A DNA stretch of 5,643 nucleotides from Rikenellaceae bacterium (lineage in GTDB: Bacteria > Bacteroidota > Bacteroidia > Bacteroidales > UBA932). Both the position numbers and the translations under genes were made by a program. The stretch spans positions 1 through 5,643 of the forward strand of contig CAAGGO010000118.1 of assembly GCA_900769385.1 (NCBI GenBank), given 5' to 3'. Of the stretch, positions 5,411 through 5,643 are shown piece by piece; the stretch's first letter is position 1; each line of letters starts with the position of its first letter. The notes below the pieces were generated by a model that was not told the origin of the DNA, did no database searches, and was given only the letters and a program-made list of their open reading frames with translations.

Positions 5411-5643
5411 TTACAGCTTCTTTGAGCACAAATACCACTCGTGGCAAGTAAGCCCTTCCTCTTTCACACGCTCCTGGGCCTCCGCAGTGGTAACAGGATA
5501 ATGCACCACCACATCCTTGCCAGGCTCCCAGTTTGCAGGAAGAGCCACATCGTGGGCATCTGCTGTCTGCAAGCCTACAATCACACGTTTTATCTCATCA
5601 AAGTTGCGTCCCAGAACCAAAGGATAATATATGATTGCCCTAA
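5411..5643 (-). CDS. AhpC/TSA-family peroxiredoxin, C-terminal fragment (5' end outside window)
   Basis: The frame is open from the right edge to a TAA at 5411-5413, giving 76 visible residues beginning RAIIYYPLVLGRNFDEI. The YYPLxxGRNFDEI block, LQTAD, and the ALPANWEPGKDVVV stretch are characteristic of the C-terminal half of long peroxiredoxins of the Prx6 / archaeal thioredoxin-peroxidase type, usually about 210-220 residues in bacteria, so roughly the last third is present. The protein reduces hydrogen peroxide and organic peroxides in the cytoplasm. The catalytic peroxidatic Cys lies in the missing N-terminal part. Two cysteines in the tail (TCHEWYLC, visible residues 66 and 72) are six apart, as in the Aeropyrum pernix enzyme (C207, C213), suggesting a 2-Cys resolving arrangement. 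The TTG at 5620 is internal to conserved sequence and not a start. The gene has its own terminator at 5351-5399. Confidence 0.88.
   Translation of the reverse strand, partial: RAIIYYPLVLGRNFDEIKRVIVGLQTADAHDVALPANWEPGKDVVVHYPVTTAEAQERVKEEGLTCHEWYLCSKKL

Noticed and set aside
1..5643. CRISPR array, tRNA/rRNA gene, insertion sequence, phage or defence system
   Set aside because: No regularly spaced direct repeats, cloverleaf-like sequences, transposase or integrase motifs, or known defence domains were seen on either strand.

Overview
The window looks like chromosomal DNA of a member of the Bacteroidota, most likely a gut-type Bacteroidales. The evidence is two lipoprotein-type exported enzymes with Bacteroidota-style signal peptides, a family-89 glycosidase of the kind common in these bacteria, A/T-rich leaders with weak or no Shine-Dalgarno sequences, and candidate promoters of the TAnnTTTG type. 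I cannot assign a genus from sequence alone.

Layout, left to right. Positions 1-843 (+) are the C-terminal end of a large repetitive surface-type protein: the last turns of a right-handed beta-helix followed by a globular C-terminal module. After a hairpin (865-901) comes a compact short-chain dehydrogenase/reductase gene (1020-1679, +) with a TAnnTTTG-like box very close to its start codon. It converges on a two-gene minus-strand operon, and the gap between them (1680-1791) holds a second hairpin clearly related in sequence to the first. The operon, read right to left, is a beta-lactamase-fold serine hydrolase lipoprotein (4058-5215) followed 25 nt later by a GH89 alpha-N-acetylglucosaminidase lipoprotein (1792-4032). 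Its upstream region (5216-5410) holds a candidate promoter, a perfect 9-bp inverted repeat overlapping that promoter, and a strong terminator hairpin. The terminator belongs to the last gene, the C-terminal part of an AhpC/TSA-type peroxiredoxin (5411-5643, -), which runs off the right edge.

The only genes with a visible functional link are the serine hydrolase and the GH89 enzyme. They appear co-transcribed, both look lipid-anchored, and they may act on the same periplasmic or envelope glycan, although no SusC/SusD pair or other polysaccharide-utilisation partner is present here. The SDR, surface protein and peroxiredoxin appear to be separate transcription units.

I did not find a convincing undescribed system. 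The signals most worth following are the related intergenic hairpins, the promoter-overlapping palindrome, the near-leaderless SDR start and the GH89/serine-hydrolase pairing.
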